Origin: Solen grandis | Lineage: Eukaryota > Mollusca > Bivalvia > Adapedonta > Solenidae | Length of the DNA stretch: 64,000 nt | Direction of reading: 5' to 3' | Assembly (NCBI GenBank): GCA_021229015.1 | Contig: CM037789.1 | Location: 43,514,377 to 43,578,376, forward strand | Shown here: positions 23,281-34,761 of the stretch, piece by piece | Numbering within the stretch: position 1 is the stretch's first letter | How the letters are laid out: the number at the start of each line of letters is the position of its first letter | The notes under the pieces: model-generated | What the model saw: the letters and a program-made list of their open reading frames with translations, nothing else | The model's database searches: none | What the model was told of the DNA's origin: nothing | Made by a program: the position numbers and the translations under genes

Positions 23281-24110
23281 GGTGGGGCACTTGCCATGGA
23301 TGGAGCTAACATGGGATGGAGGAACCAGCATGGATTGGAGGAGTTAACTTGGAGTGGAGCCAGCATGGGATGGAGGATCTAGCATGGGATAGAGGAACAA
23401 GCATTGGATAAAGGCCAAAAGGGGGAGGATCTAACATGGGTTGGAGGAGCTAGATCCAACATGGAATGGAGTCAACATTAGATGGAGGAGTCAACATGGG
23501 ATGGAGGACTCAACATGTGATGGAGCCAACATAAGATAGAGTCAACTTGGGATTGAGCAGCAACATGGGATGGAGGAGCTAGCCTGGGATGGAGTAGCCA
23601 ACATGGGATGGAGCCAACATGGGATGGAGTTAACTTGGGATTGAGCAGCCAACATTAGATGGAGGAACCAACATGGGATAGAGTAGCCAACATGGGATGG
23701 AGCCAACATGGGATGGAGTCAACTTGGAGTTGAGTCAACATGAAAAGGAGCCAGCATAGGATGGAGGAGCCAACATGGGATGGAGGAACAAGCATGGAAT
23801 GGATCATACACTGGTTTGAGTCAACATGGGATGGAGCCTACATGGGATAGGGTCAACATGGTATGAAGCAGGGTTGAGGAGCTAGATCCAACAATGGATA
23901 GAGGAACAAGCATGGGATGGAGGCAAGTGGAATTGAGTTGACATGAAAAGGAGCCAGCATAAGATGGAGGAGCCAACATAGGATGGAGTCAACATGGGAT
24001 GGAGCCATTATTGGATGGAGTTGACATGGGATGGGGCTAGAATAGGATGGACTATCCAACATGGGACTGAGGACTCAACATGGGATGATGCCAACATGGA
24101 ATGGAGCCAG
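23281..24110 (+). repeat. Minisatellite block 1, GGGATGGAG family (about 19-bp unit, degenerate)
   Basis: Units built on GATGGAGGAGTCAACATGG and shorter variants such as GGATGGAGCCAACATG. Many substitutions (CAAC/CAGC, GGGATGG/GGGATAG) and variable spacing. It is the same family as 25025-26030, on the same strand, 0.9 kb away. Divergence here is clearly greater. Confidence 0.88.
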
Positions 24111-25024
24111 TGTAAAATGTATCGGGGCTAACTATATCTAAACATTCAAAAATATATGTACATATACTTATTTTTTCTTAGGCTTATCTAGCTTATGATT
24201 AAAGACCAATGATCCAATTAAAATGATTATGATGACACAAAAATCATAGAGATCAATCAATATAACCAACAAAGATTGGTTTAAAATAAATATAAAACTC
24301 TAAAATATCCAGTCACGAAAGCCTACAATTAACCGTGTCTGAGCTATGCAAAATTAAAGAGATGAAAACCATCTAAAAATAATGTTTTGGGCCACTTAAT
24401 TTTCATAGCTGATGAATGGAAATATCCTAGGATGAACAAGCCCTACACCTGTAACAATCTCTGTGCTGACAGACAAGCAAATCATATTGATGCTAAATGA
24501 GCTCCCAAACCAAAATTACAGAATGTATCGGAACCCATGGTATCAAGAATGTTCTGAATCTTTTCACCCTTAACAATGCTAGGTGACTATTTGTGAGACA
24601 GAACTTGCATCGAGATACCAAAGTCTAACAATCAATTATGATATACTTGTGCTATCTGAGATTTTATTGATGACAGTTGAACACAGACTGACTGAAAGAC
24701 TGAGTGGGCCCACCTTATATACTTTTCAACGAGTCACGTGACCGACAAAACATAGAATCTTCCAGGGCGAAACTATTTCCGTTAAATAAGAATAGCCAAA
24801 AGGGTGTCTGCTTATATGAGAGACTATATGGCTGTGATTTAAGCATTTACACCAAAGTAATAAATTAAATCAATGAAATATGAAAAAAGAAATAGCTATT
24901 TAAACTTACGACATTATGCTTCCTAATATAAATGTGGCTAAAATAATGGAAAACCAAAGGTTTAAATATCGAATCAGGAAACCCGAAGTAGAAACTTTGA
25001 TAAACTTTACTAGAATTATTTTAC
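24111..25024. other. Unique DNA between two blocks of the same minisatellite
   Basis: AT-rich, without coding domain. It contains CACGTGA at about 24736 but no supporting promoter context. No repeat units inside, so it splits the array cleanly. Confidence 0.45.
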
Positions 25025-26030
25025 GAAAGCATGGGATGGGGGATGGAGGAGTCAACATAAGATGGGGGATGGAGGAGTCAACATGGGATGGAGGAGTCAA
25101 CATGGGATGGAGGAGCAAACATGGGATGGAGGAGTCAACATGGGATGGGGGATGGAGGAGCTAACATGGGATGGAGGTGCCAAAATGAGATGGAGGAGCC
25201 AACATTTGATGGAGGAGCCAACATGGGATGGAGGAGTCAACATGGGATGGGGGATGGAGGAGCTAACATGGGATGGAGGAGTCAACATTGGATGGAGGAG
25301 CCAATATGGGATGGGGGAGTCAACATGGGATGGAGGAGTCAACATGGGATGGGGGAGTCAACATGGGATGGTGGATAGAGGAGCCAACATTGGATGGAGG
25401 AGTCAACATGGGATGGAGGAGTCAACATGGTGTGGGGGAGTCAACATGGGATGGGGGATGGAGGAGCTAACATGGGATGGAGGAGCCAAAATGAGATGGA
25501 GGAGCCAACATTTGATGGAGGAGCCAACATGGGATGGAGGAGTCAACATGGGATGGGGGATGGAGGAGCTAACATTGGATGGAGGAGTCAACATGGGATG
25601 GAGGAGCAAACATGGGATGGAGGAGTCAACATGGGATGGAGGAGTCAACATGGGATGGAGGAGTCAACATGGGATGGAGGAGTCAACATGGGATGGAGGA
25701 GTCAACATTGGATGGAGGAGTCAACATGGGATGGAGGAGTCAACATGGGAAGGAGGAGTCAACATTGGACAGAGGAGTCGACATGGGATGGAGGAGTCAA
25801 CATGGGATTGAGGAGTCAACATGGGATGGAGGAGCCAACATGGGATGGAGGAGTCAACATTGGGATGGGGTATGGAGGAGCCAACATGGGATGGGGGATG
25901 GAGGAGCCAACATGGGATGGAGGAACCAACATGGGATAGAGGATCCAACATTGGATGGAGGAGCCAACTTGGGATAGAGGATCCAAAATGGGAAGGAGGC
26001 AGCTAGCATGGGATAGAGAAGCCAGTTGAT
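25025..26030 (+). repeat. Minisatellite block 2, 19-bp unit GATGGAGGAGTCAACATGG, about 50 copies
   Basis: A very regular 19-bp unit with an inserted GGGGGATGG variant about every 5-6 units and a higher-order pattern: two stretches near 25140-25270 and 25450-25580 are almost identical. 19 is not a multiple of 3 and the unit has few stops, so all three plus-strand frames stay open over long distances, giving repetitive peptides such as DGGVNMGWRSQHGMEESTW. No conserved start or domain, so not called as a gene. Confidence 0.95.
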
Positions 26031-26250
26031 GGTGCTAAAAATAATCACTTAAGTGAGTTTTTAGACTAGCGGTAGCTGCCAATCTTACATAGCCATAAAT
26101 CAAAAGCAGGCTTTGTTGATTTACAAAATTATTGTCCAATTTTTTTAACCTGTCACAAGCGCATGCATTTCATGGTCACATGCACAAAATATATTTATCT
26201 TTGAGCACTTCTAGATAGATTCTGTATGGTTTATGGGGGAAAAAATAGTA
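26031..26250. other. Spacer, nothing recognised
   Basis: Short AT-rich spacer between the minisatellite and the pogo-like element. Confidence 0.35.
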
Positions 26251-27046
26251 CAGTCAACATCGTACATGCGACCACCTGTATTAAATGACTTTTTTATTAA
26301 ACGACCGTTATAAATCCCGCCCGAACGTTTTTATATCAATTTATCCCATTAAGCGACTTTTTTATTATGCGACCAGCGACCACATAAACCAAGTCCCAGC
26401 ATGTAAGATTATGCACAAAATCAACTTTATTAAGCGACATAACATTGGTGAAACCATCCCTCCAAATGCCGAATGCTTCGGATTTTGGTAAAGAATATTT
26501 GGGAATAAGGTAAATTAATGCTTCCGGATGCAATGCGTACCATTAATAATTCATACCTATAAGTATATACTTTGCGTTTTATGATACTCGACGAGGGCGA
26601 ACAGTTGAAATAAATTTATCGGGGGTTTCTGGATTTACGTTAGACAGAGACATAAAGAAAGCTCATTGCTAAATAATATTTTTTCTTGAAATTGTCCGAA
26701 TCAATCCATGACTTCGATGTCAAATGTTGTGTTTTTCCACCGAATAACAAATGCAAACCTCAGCCAATGATCCAAGGTATTATTCCAACATAACAGCTAA
26801 CAAATTGTAAGATATGACAAAAAATAAACATGATGTTGTTTATTGGTATAAAATAACAAAACATTGTGTAGTTTACATCATATTCATGTTGTAATAGAAT
26901 CTAACGTTATGATACAATTTAGCTTACAGTTTGTATATATATGACTTGTTTGCCTAGATTTCCAAACAAATCTATTAAGAGACCATTTCATTAAGCGACC
27001 ACTTTTTGGCAGTCCCTTGAGCGGTCTCTTAATACAATGTCGACTG
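26251..27046. mobile_element. Pogo/Tigger-like non-autonomous DNA transposon (796 bp)
   Basis: The left end CAGTCAACATCGTACATGCG and the right end ATACAATGTCGACTG (27032-27046) are inverted, with mismatches (CAGTC[A/G]ACAT[C/T]GTA). TA flanks both sides (26249-26250 and 27047-27048). Subterminal motifs such as TTATTAAACGACC on the left and CATTAAGCGACCACTTTTTG on the right repeat in opposite orientation, as in pogo/Tigger relatives of Tc1/mariner. No transposase remnant. Confidence 0.65.
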
Positions 27047-27063
27047 TATATAAAGTTGTAATA

Positions 27064-27150
27064 GTAACACTGCACCTTTGTCCGCTGTGATACTCTGGTA
27101 AACGGCATGCGCTTCAATGCTGGAGATTACAGGTTTGATTCTACTTAAGT
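27064..27150 (+). repeat. Weak tRNA-derived SINE head
   Basis: GATACTCTGGTAAACGGCAT resembles a box A region and TTACAGGTTTGATTCTACTT a box B. It starts just after the pogo-like element. The spacing is acceptable but the fold is poor. Confidence 0.35.
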
Positions 27151-28680
27151 GTGGTAAATTTTTCTTATTTTTAGGTTTTCGCATCGCTGGGCGAAACCTA
27201 TTGTTCTTCTTCTGTTTTTTTTTTTGTTTTTTTGTTGTTTTTTTTATTATTTTTCCGCCGGTTTTTGTGAACGGCATATCGCCATGATAGAAAAAAGGCA
27301 CAATTATGAAATTTCTACCAGTTTTTTCTACTTATATGAACTTAATCCTTACGTTGAGAAAATTTTCATTTTTGTCTTTGTTTTTCCGCTAGGGGGCGCT
27401 TTGTATAAAATCATAAAAAGAGGAGTAACTCTGTTATTTGGGGTCCGATTCAAATGCGTTTTTTTTGCATTATGTTCACTGATGATAGCCTAATAAAATA
27501 TGATAGATTTCAATGATTGGCGTACATAAATCTTTTGAGCTACAGAAGGTTGAAAGTTCAAACCTTACAAAAAATGGTGAAAATGAGGGTAGGTCTACGA
27601 AAAACCTATCCAGTTTTTTCAGAGATGAGATAGAAGAGTTCTTTTTGTTGCATATGATTTGCAAGACATATACGCACAAAATATATGGGTTGGCGATTTT
27701 GAAAAATGCATTGTTTGTCTTCTAGAAACGGTCAAACTTTACTAAATTTTGGGACAAATTAACATTTCTTGAACACATTTGTGTTGCTCCTGATTTTATT
27801 TTTTGTTCCTTTTCCATGAAATTTTCACACTTTATGTAGTTTAATGTCCTGAATGTTCCAGAGAAAAAAAATGAAAAAATATTGCAAAGGTCAAGGTCAT
27901 ATCATGATTATTGGATTTTTAAACGGCCTCAAATAGCTCAAAAACTAAAAATATTTCATTGTTATCATGTGCAGATAAGATTTAGGTCTTGAAGAGACCT
28001 TTCAAATGATGTTTAGTATTTGAAGATCGGGCTTGATTTGGTCATTTTATGGCAGTTCAAAGTTTATCCTCTTTGGAAAAATTGTAAATTTGTTTTCAAA
28101 GTTTGAATTTAGTTATTTTTTTGTGTGATTATCCTGAAGTTTAAAATCTTATAATTCAAGTAAAATAATCTTGATCAAAATCGGTTGTGAAATGTAGTAT
28201 CTATGACATGTCAAAGTTAATGGTTTCTGGAAAAAAAAGCTTCTTATCCTGACGAGGATTACCTGTATATGCAAGCCAAAGAGGCAGACTGTCTTATCTC
28301 AAGTAGAATGAGTACCGCTGATCAATTATGTAGGTCAGCCTTTGGAGATTGGTAGCTATGTTTAAAAGCAGACTGACTTATCTTAGCTACCAATGCAGTA
28401 CACTGTTATTGAAGCGAATAAATCACTATAAGTTTCTGCTCTCATCCTTACCTCTCTATCTGTCTGTCTGTCTCTCTCTCTCACATAGATTTAATTGGGC
28501 ATAATGAAAAATATAGCTATGAAAATCTCAACATTAATGTTTTTATGCTAGAGTCAGTTTTGCAAACAATAAGTAATGTGTACCTTTGCATATACCTTTC
28601 TACACAAGTTTTTAAAAGTGTATATATGATTGTAAGGTTACTTGATTTCTGAATACATCTCAGCGTTAGAAAATATCTGC
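27151..28680. other. AT-rich intergenic stretch
   Basis: T-rich runs at 27213-27250. Phrases such as AAGGTCAAGGTCATATCATG look like an old interspersed repeat. No gene found. Confidence 0.4.
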
Positions 28681-28681
28681 A

Positions 28682-28734
28682 TCATAACAGGGTCTTTCAA
28701 ATAGTATACTATTTGAAAGACCCTGATCATAACA
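28682..28734. mobile_element. 38-bp perfect palindrome flanked by a 7-8 bp direct repeat (hAT-like micro-MITE?)
   Basis: Bases 28689-28726 (CAGGGTCTTTCAAATAG and its mirror CTATTTGAAAGACCCTG around TATA) are a perfect inverted repeat with no spacer. ATCATAAC precedes (28682-28689) and follows (28727-28734), sharing one base with the palindrome edge. CAGGG ends plus an 8-bp duplication are the usual hAT hallmarks. The element is far shorter than normal, so the assignment is inference. Confidence 0.6.
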
Positions 28735-28796
28735 ATCATTTACGAATTTTATGAATTTCATATATATAATAACTTTATTATGTGTATATACAGTGC

Positions 28797-28905
28797 GGCT
28801 TGTGTGCAAGTCGGCACACGGAACGCACGTTACACGGACACGGAACGCACGTTGCACGGACACGGATCGCACGGTACACGGTGCGCGCACGTTACACGTT
28901 TGGTT
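28797..28905 (+). repeat. Short GC-rich tandem repeat
   Basis: Four or five rounds of ACGGAACGCACGTTACACGG-type units of about 20-22 bp, unlike the AT-rich surroundings. Confidence 0.7.
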
Positions 28906-28929
28906 CATATACACGATACGATCCATGCA

Positions 28930-30060
28930 CACTCAAAAGGGGAAATTGGAGGCTTCAAGGGGGATTTTTGTAGCCACCAATTCAGTACACATGGTATTGA
29001 ATAGAATAAATCAGAGTTAATTGTTGGAAAGACAAATTACAGAGCTTATCACTTATATTATTTTCAAAACTTGATAAATCGCTGTCAGTTTCTGCTCTCT
29101 CTCTTTCTCTCTCTCCCCCCCCCCCCCTCTCCCTCTCTCTGTCATAGATGTAACATATAAATCACAATACACCACTACAGCATAGTTATAATACTGCTGT
29201 AATCAATTGATTAGGTAGAAAATACTTAAAAAATAGGATTTCAAATTAAAAAGTCAGTTGTATTGAAATCATTCAGTACTGTATTGAAAACGAGGACACT
29301 TTACGTAATCATAACAACAAAGTTGATAAACTACAACACCTTGGAAGATAGAATTTTCAATATTAAGGGATTTTAATTATAAACATTGCATAAGTCTTAC
29401 ATAGGTTGGAAACATTAGCATTACAGGCAAAAAAAATCATCATGTGATGTACAGGTAATCAGCTAAGTAAGCTTTTAAATCAACCTAAATTTAAGTGTGA
29501 GATTAAAAAAAAGGAAAAAAAAAAAGAGAGAAACAGACAGGGAGAGAGACAGTGAAGTACCATGAGAATTAATTGAATACTGCACTGATACATAGATAGC
29601 ATAGTGTAATAAACAATAACTGATGCTAGTCTAATAACAGAGTATCATGTTCGTGTAGAAAAAATGTGGTACCGGGTGACTCATGAAAGCAAATCAAAAC
29701 AACTGTGTTACGGATTTTTACAAAGTATTAAAGTTTCAATGGAGAAAGATTATATAGATATGGCATGGTTTCTTCTATAAAATGATTGTCATGTTATATA
29801 TACTAATGACAACATGCTTATAGGTGATTTGACCAACCAGTAACACACATCCTTATATACACATGATCTAGGATAGGATACGGATATGAAGTAAGTTTAC
29901 AATATTGTATTCTTATTGGGCACCAAATTGCACCAAATCAAAAAAACATGATTTGGTGATGTAATATTGATAAAAATTTGATCTTTTTTGGTTACATTTT
30001 CTTTTGCTTCAAATTGTGATGTATAAAGAAAAGTATTCGACTTGTGCTTCTTGTATACTT
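28930..30060. other. Intergenic with a CT microsatellite (29093-29142)
   Basis: A CTCTCT run interrupted by 13 C bases. The sentence before it (GATAAATCGCTGTCAGTTTC) is a diverged copy of one at about 28420, also followed by CT repeats, suggesting an old duplicated element. Otherwise nothing recognised. Confidence 0.45.
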
Positions 30061-30089
30061 GACTGAACTTTCTTCAATGGTGGATTATT

Positions 30090-30620
30090 TTAGACATTTC
30101 GTGTGTTCGTGTCTTCATTCCGAAAGGCAAAAGGCGAAATAACAAAAACATGCCATAATGTCGTTATTTTACCTTTTGTCTTTCGGTGCAAAAACACGAA
30201 AACACAAAATATTCCAGGCGAAATAATGAAATTTTAACAGGCAAAGCAAAAAAAAGTACCCTAATTGAATAAAAACTTTCCTCTTTGAATGTTTCATGTT
30301 TGCAGGTAGAAACCATTTCATTTTGGCACCCTTTAGTTGTCGTGTTCTTGTGTTCGCACCCTAAACCTGAAAGGCGAAGACACGACACTGTAGCAGATTT
30401 CGTGTTGTCGTGTTTTTGCGCATCAAAAGGAAAAGTCGAAATAATAAGATAGCACTATGGTTTTGCCCTCCGGTTTTGTGGTGGCTGATTTCTGCCATTT
30501 CGCCCGAAAGGCGAAATAACGAAAAATGCCACAATGTCTTTATTTTGCCTTTCGGGGCAAGGACACGACAACACGAAACATGTCAAGCGAAATATACATT
30601 TTTTAAAGGCGAAAGGACAA
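30090..30620. repeat. Palindrome-rich dispersed repeat, GGCGAAATAACGA family
   Basis: Motifs CGAAAGGCGAAATAACGAAA, TTATTTTGCCTTTCGG and GTGTTGTCGTGTTTTTGCGC recur in both orientations, so the segment folds on itself repeatedly. A second cluster of the same motifs lies at 32060-32520. No coding evidence. Confidence 0.6.
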
Positions 30621-30782
30621 AATGTTTCGTCTTTGAATGCTTTGAGTTTCTCCCTCCAGATTCTCATCCTATATAGGGTCACCAGTTTCCTGCTTTGTGT
30701 ATATAGTCAGCAGTTTCCAGCATGTCTTACATAAGAACTTGCTTATATCATATATAAATTGAACTTTTCCATACTAATTTTT

Positions 30783-31973
30783 GTGTCGCCTGCATAGCAT
30801 GGCAGACACATAGGGATCACTTTGTCCGTCGTCGTCGTCGTCGGCGTCGTCGGCGTCGTCGTCGTCGTCGGCGTCGTCGGCGTCACACTTTCTTGTCCGG
30901 AGCATAACTCGAAAAGTATTTGAGGTATCACCTTGAAACTTAAAAAATGGATAGATCACATTGAGGTGGAGTGCAGTGCACAAGAATGATAACTCTGACT
31001 TTCGTATTTTCTGAGTTATTACCCTTTGTTGATTCTGAGATTTTATTTTTGTCCGGACCATAACTCAAAAAGTATTTGAGGTATCACCTTGAAACTTAAA
31101 ACATGGATAGATCACATTGAGGTGGAGTGCAGTGCACAAGAATGATAACTCTGACTTTCATATTTTCTGAGTTATTGCCCTTTGTTGATTTTCAGTCTTA
31201 ATTTTTGTCCAGGGCATAACTCGAAACGTATTTGAGGTGTTGACTTTAAACTTCATAGATCTCAATGGTCTGAGTGCAGTGCACATGAATGATAACTCTG
31301 TTTCTCTTTTTCCTTGAGTTATTGCCCTTTGTTGATACTCAGACTTCATTTTTGTCTGGAGCATAACACGAAAAGTATTTGAGGTATTACTTTGAAACCT
31401 CACAGGTGGAAAGATCTCATGGAGTGCATTGTGCAAGAATGATAACTGTTGTATTTTTGGAGTAATTTCCCTTTGTTTATTTTTTGGATTTAATTCTTGT
31501 GTGGTGCATAACTTGTAAAGTGTTGCCTTAAACATTTATAGTAGATAGATCTCATTGGTCTGAGTGCAGTACACAAGAATGATAACTCAATAATGATAAT
31601 GATGACTACAAACTTGCAACATATATATAATTAACGTCATAAGTGCTTAATGACGTCATAATTTTTCTTACAGTTAATGTTTTGAATTCATAGTCATTCT
31701 GACACTCCTCTGATGAAGACTGTATAGTCGAAAGTGCTCGGGAAAATTATTACATATTGCACTGTTTGAATATTTTATTCCCCCCCCCCCCCCCTCCAAA
31801 AAAAAATAAAAAATATATATATATATATGTGTGTGTGTGTGTTATTTTGTACCTCACAAAATAGATTATGCTTTATCAATAATTTGTCAAAAGATCGATT
31901 TTCTAGTCAATTCTTTCATCAAACATGCTTAAATGCAGGCGACACAAGTGTTCCGAGGAACACCCACATCTAG
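30783..31973 (+). mobile_element. Helentron/Helitron-like non-autonomous element, family B, both ends present
   Basis: The 5' end TGTGTCGCCTGCAT (about 30784) is complementary to ATGCAGGCGACAC (31933-31945) near the 3' end. This is followed by a hairpin GTGTTCC-GA-GGAACAC (31948-31963) and CCACATCTAG, then T. CTAG fits the CTRR terminus of canonical Helitrons. The body has a GTC/GTCGGC microsatellite (30823-30882) and four or five rounds of GTCCGGAGCATAACTCGAAA and GAGTGCAGTGCACAAGAATG. No Rep/helicase remnant. Confidence 0.72.
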
Positions 31974-32059
31974 TTTCAGTATTACATTTTCATATAATTA
32001 TTTACTCTATGTTCTTAATGTCAGCAGATTCTTCAGTGATTAAGTATAACCACGGATGG

Positions 32060-32520
32060 CAAAACCAGAAGTGTTGTCATTTTGTTCCTTCAACTTTTTT
32101 GTTAGTCGAAAACACTACAACAGGAAATCTGCTATATCGTGGTGTCTGATGTTTATAACCCAGGACATGAAACATTCAAAGATGAAACTTTTCTTTCCTT
32201 CACCTATTAAAATTTTGTTATTTTGCCAGGCATATGTTGTGTCTTTGACCCAAAAAGCAAAAGGCGAAATAATGACAATATGGCATCTTTTCATTCTTTC
32301 GCCTATTAGGGTCAAGATACAATATAAGACAGATAAATGGTTCTGACATAAAAGGTTTCATACTGCTAACAAGAAACATTCAAAGACGATACTTTTTTTC
32401 ATTCGCCTGTTAAAATTTTGTTATTTTGCCTGGCATATTTCATTTCTTCACAACGACAATATGGCATGTTTTCGTAATTTCACCTTTCGCCTTTCAGAGT
32501 GAAGACAAGAACACACGAAA
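32060..32520. repeat. Second cluster of the GGCGAAATAACGA palindromic repeat
   Basis: CAAAAGGCGAAATAATGACA and TTCGCCTATTAGGGTC occur here, as does a duplicated CATTCAAAGATGAAACTTTT-type sentence (32171 and 32368). Same family as 30090-30620. Confidence 0.55.
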
Positions 32521-32624
32521 CTGCAGAAATCCTAATTTACTGCATTTCTAAAAACTAAAATGTAATATGTAAATAAATTTGTTTATCGTTTTGCTGCTAT
32601 TGGAGATTTTGCTTAATATCATTT

Positions 32625-32885
32625 TTGTGTAGCCTGACTATAGTATAGGGGTTACTTTGTTCGGCGGCGGCGGCGTCCCCTTCTGCTTGTCCGGAGCATA
32701 ACTTTGTCACCATAAGTTTGAATGACTTGAAACTTCATATGTATGTTCCTTTCAATGACACGGAGTGCAGTGCGCAAGAACCATAACTCTACCTTGTGCA
32801 CTTTTTGAGTTATTCCCCTTTGATAGAATTTCTTGTCTGGAGCATAACTTTGTCACAATGTGATTGAATTGCGAAAACCGATGAT
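32625..32885 (+). mobile_element. Truncated family B element
   Basis: TTTTTGTGTAGCCTGACTAT is a diverged family B 5' end. It is followed by a GGC-rich stretch and two rounds of CTTGTCCGGAGCATAACTTT. No 3' hairpin, so truncated. Confidence 0.55.
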
Positions 32886-33270
32886 ATCGCAATTCTGATT
32901 GCGATTCTAGTTTTCTTTTGTTTCTCTTTTAGCAATAGGCTTTTAAGCTAATTTTTTAGAATGCTTTGGTGAAGCCAATAATCCAGTTTTGTTATTTTCC
33001 TTCTGTATCCTGTAAACAGGTCTCTTACCAATTCCAGTAGCTTGAACAGTCTGATCAATATATCAAGCTGAACTTTCTTGATTCCAAGATTCTTATAAAA
33101 AGTAATCACACACATTCAAAAATATCTGTTTAGCTTCAGATGTAAGGAGATCTAGCCATTACCCTGTGTAAGGGGACTACACATAACATATTCATGTTTT
33201 TGCTTTGAATTCATGTGATTCCCATGGTATGATATATTCAGGCAAGAATAAATCTCAGTTAATTATTTAT
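32886..33270. other. Intergenic, nothing recognised
   Basis: AT-rich spacer before a reverse-oriented family A element. Confidence 0.35.
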
Positions 33271-33272
33271 AA

Positions 33273-33920
33273 ACAAGAGGGCCAAGATGGCCCTTGATCG
33301 CTCACCCAAGAAAGATGATTGCTTAAGAAATAAAGATGCTAGAGTGTAAACAAAGTGAAATCTGGCTTTTTTTATGGTGAAAAGGGCATAACTCCTAAAT
33401 TAACTAGTCAATATCAGTTATAATTGAACCCGATTGCGAGATTATGGGCATAAACATTGTCTTAAAGTTTCAAAAAGATTGTTTAAAAAAATGAAGTTGG
33501 TAGAGAGTAAACAAAGTGACATCTTGCATTTTTTGTATTAAAAAGAGCATAACTCCTGGCCTAATTGGCCCATCTCAGCCACAATTGAACTCAATTAAGA
33601 CATTATTGTCATTAACAATATCATAAAATTTGTAGATGATTGCTCAAAAGATGAAGATGCTAGAGTGTAAACAAAGTGAAATCTGGCATTTTTTTATATT
33701 AAAAGGGGCATAACTCCTGACCTAATTGACCGATCTCAGCCATAATAAAACGGCAATCGAGACATTATGGTCATAAACATTGTCTGAAAGTTTGAAGATG
33801 ATTGCTTAATAAATAGAGGTGATAGAGTGTAAACACTAAATTGTTGACGCCGCACGACGGACGACGGACACTCACGGGATCACAATAGCTCACCCTGAGC
33901 TATGCTCAGGTGAGCTAAAA
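33273..33920 (-). mobile_element. Helentron-like element, family A, minus strand
   Basis: The reverse of the family ends: ACAAGAGGGCCAAGATGGCC at 33273 is the 3' hairpin end, and GATCACAATAGCTCACCCTG with GCTCAGGTGAGCTAAA at 33876-33920 is the 5' end. Between them lie about three monomers of the 163-bp type in reverse (GGGCATAACTCCTGACCTAA, GATGCTAGAGTGTAAACAAA). No coding frame. Confidence 0.68.
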
Positions 33921-33945
33921 AAAAGTAAAGACAAGAAACAGATCA

Positions 33946-34003
33946 GAACCTGTAACTTCCCGCATAGAAGTGCATTGTGTTTACCACTGAGCCACATCTG
34001 ACA
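33946..34003 (-). repeat. tRNA-derived SINE head, minus strand
   Basis: Reading the minus strand: GATGTGGCTCAGTGGTAAAC (box A) then GTTACAGGTTCTGATC (box B), about 35 bases apart. It sits just outside a family A element. Confidence 0.5.
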
Positions 34004-34760
34004 GTAATGTATTGCTTCTGTAACAACTTTATATACTCTTCAGTATTCTACTACCTTTCGCTAAGTTATTCCCGTAAACCGTACGGAATATATCGAGAAT
34101 CGAGCCAAGGTAAATATATTCTGTACAGTGACCATGTAATGTATGCGCTTGTGACAGTTTAAAAAAATTGGACAATACCACAGCGATTTTCAGTTTCGTA
34201 TCACTCCGCCCTCAGTAGCGAATCAATGCATTGAAATTGTGTACATCAGGTTAGTAAGATATGCAAATTATGAATGGAACCAATGTGTCAACACCAGTCT
34301 GAATTACCTGTGTGAATGTGAAGGATCATTGGGAATTCATAGCTGTGCTACTAAGAAGGTGCATTGGAGATTGCATTGAAATGGAGAAGTAACGTGAATA
34401 AAATGACTTACCATGCTAGTTAGTTGTCAATTTATTATGCAAATAAAATGTATTTTTGCATTGTATGACATTTTGAGAAAAAAAAAAACCTATCTGCAAA
34501 TTACACTCACCCAAAAGCATTTTCCAAAAAGATATGGGAAAGTAAAAGTAGGGTAGTAAATGTAATTCTTATTTACATGGATTGTTCAATCTGCAATTGA
34601 TGTGTTGAAATTATGTGTTGATAAAAGCACAATTAGTAGTATCTACACATGCTCATGTTACTAAATTTTGGTCATATTCATTGACTGCTTTTACTATGTG
34701 GGTCTATTTGTGCAGAGGTACTAATGCTAGCTAGTGACGTTACAGTAATGGAACATTATA
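34004..34760. other. Intergenic, nothing recognised
   Basis: AT-rich sequence without gene or clear repeat. Confidence 0.35.
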
Positions 34761-34761
34761 A

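Noticed and set aside
25062..25811. 249-codon plus-strand frame and its overlapping companions
   Set aside because: By-product of a 19-bp minisatellite; all three frames are similarly open.
30743..31061. Asp/Thr-rich minus-strand frames
   Set aside because: They come from the GTC/GTCGGC microsatellite inside the family B element.
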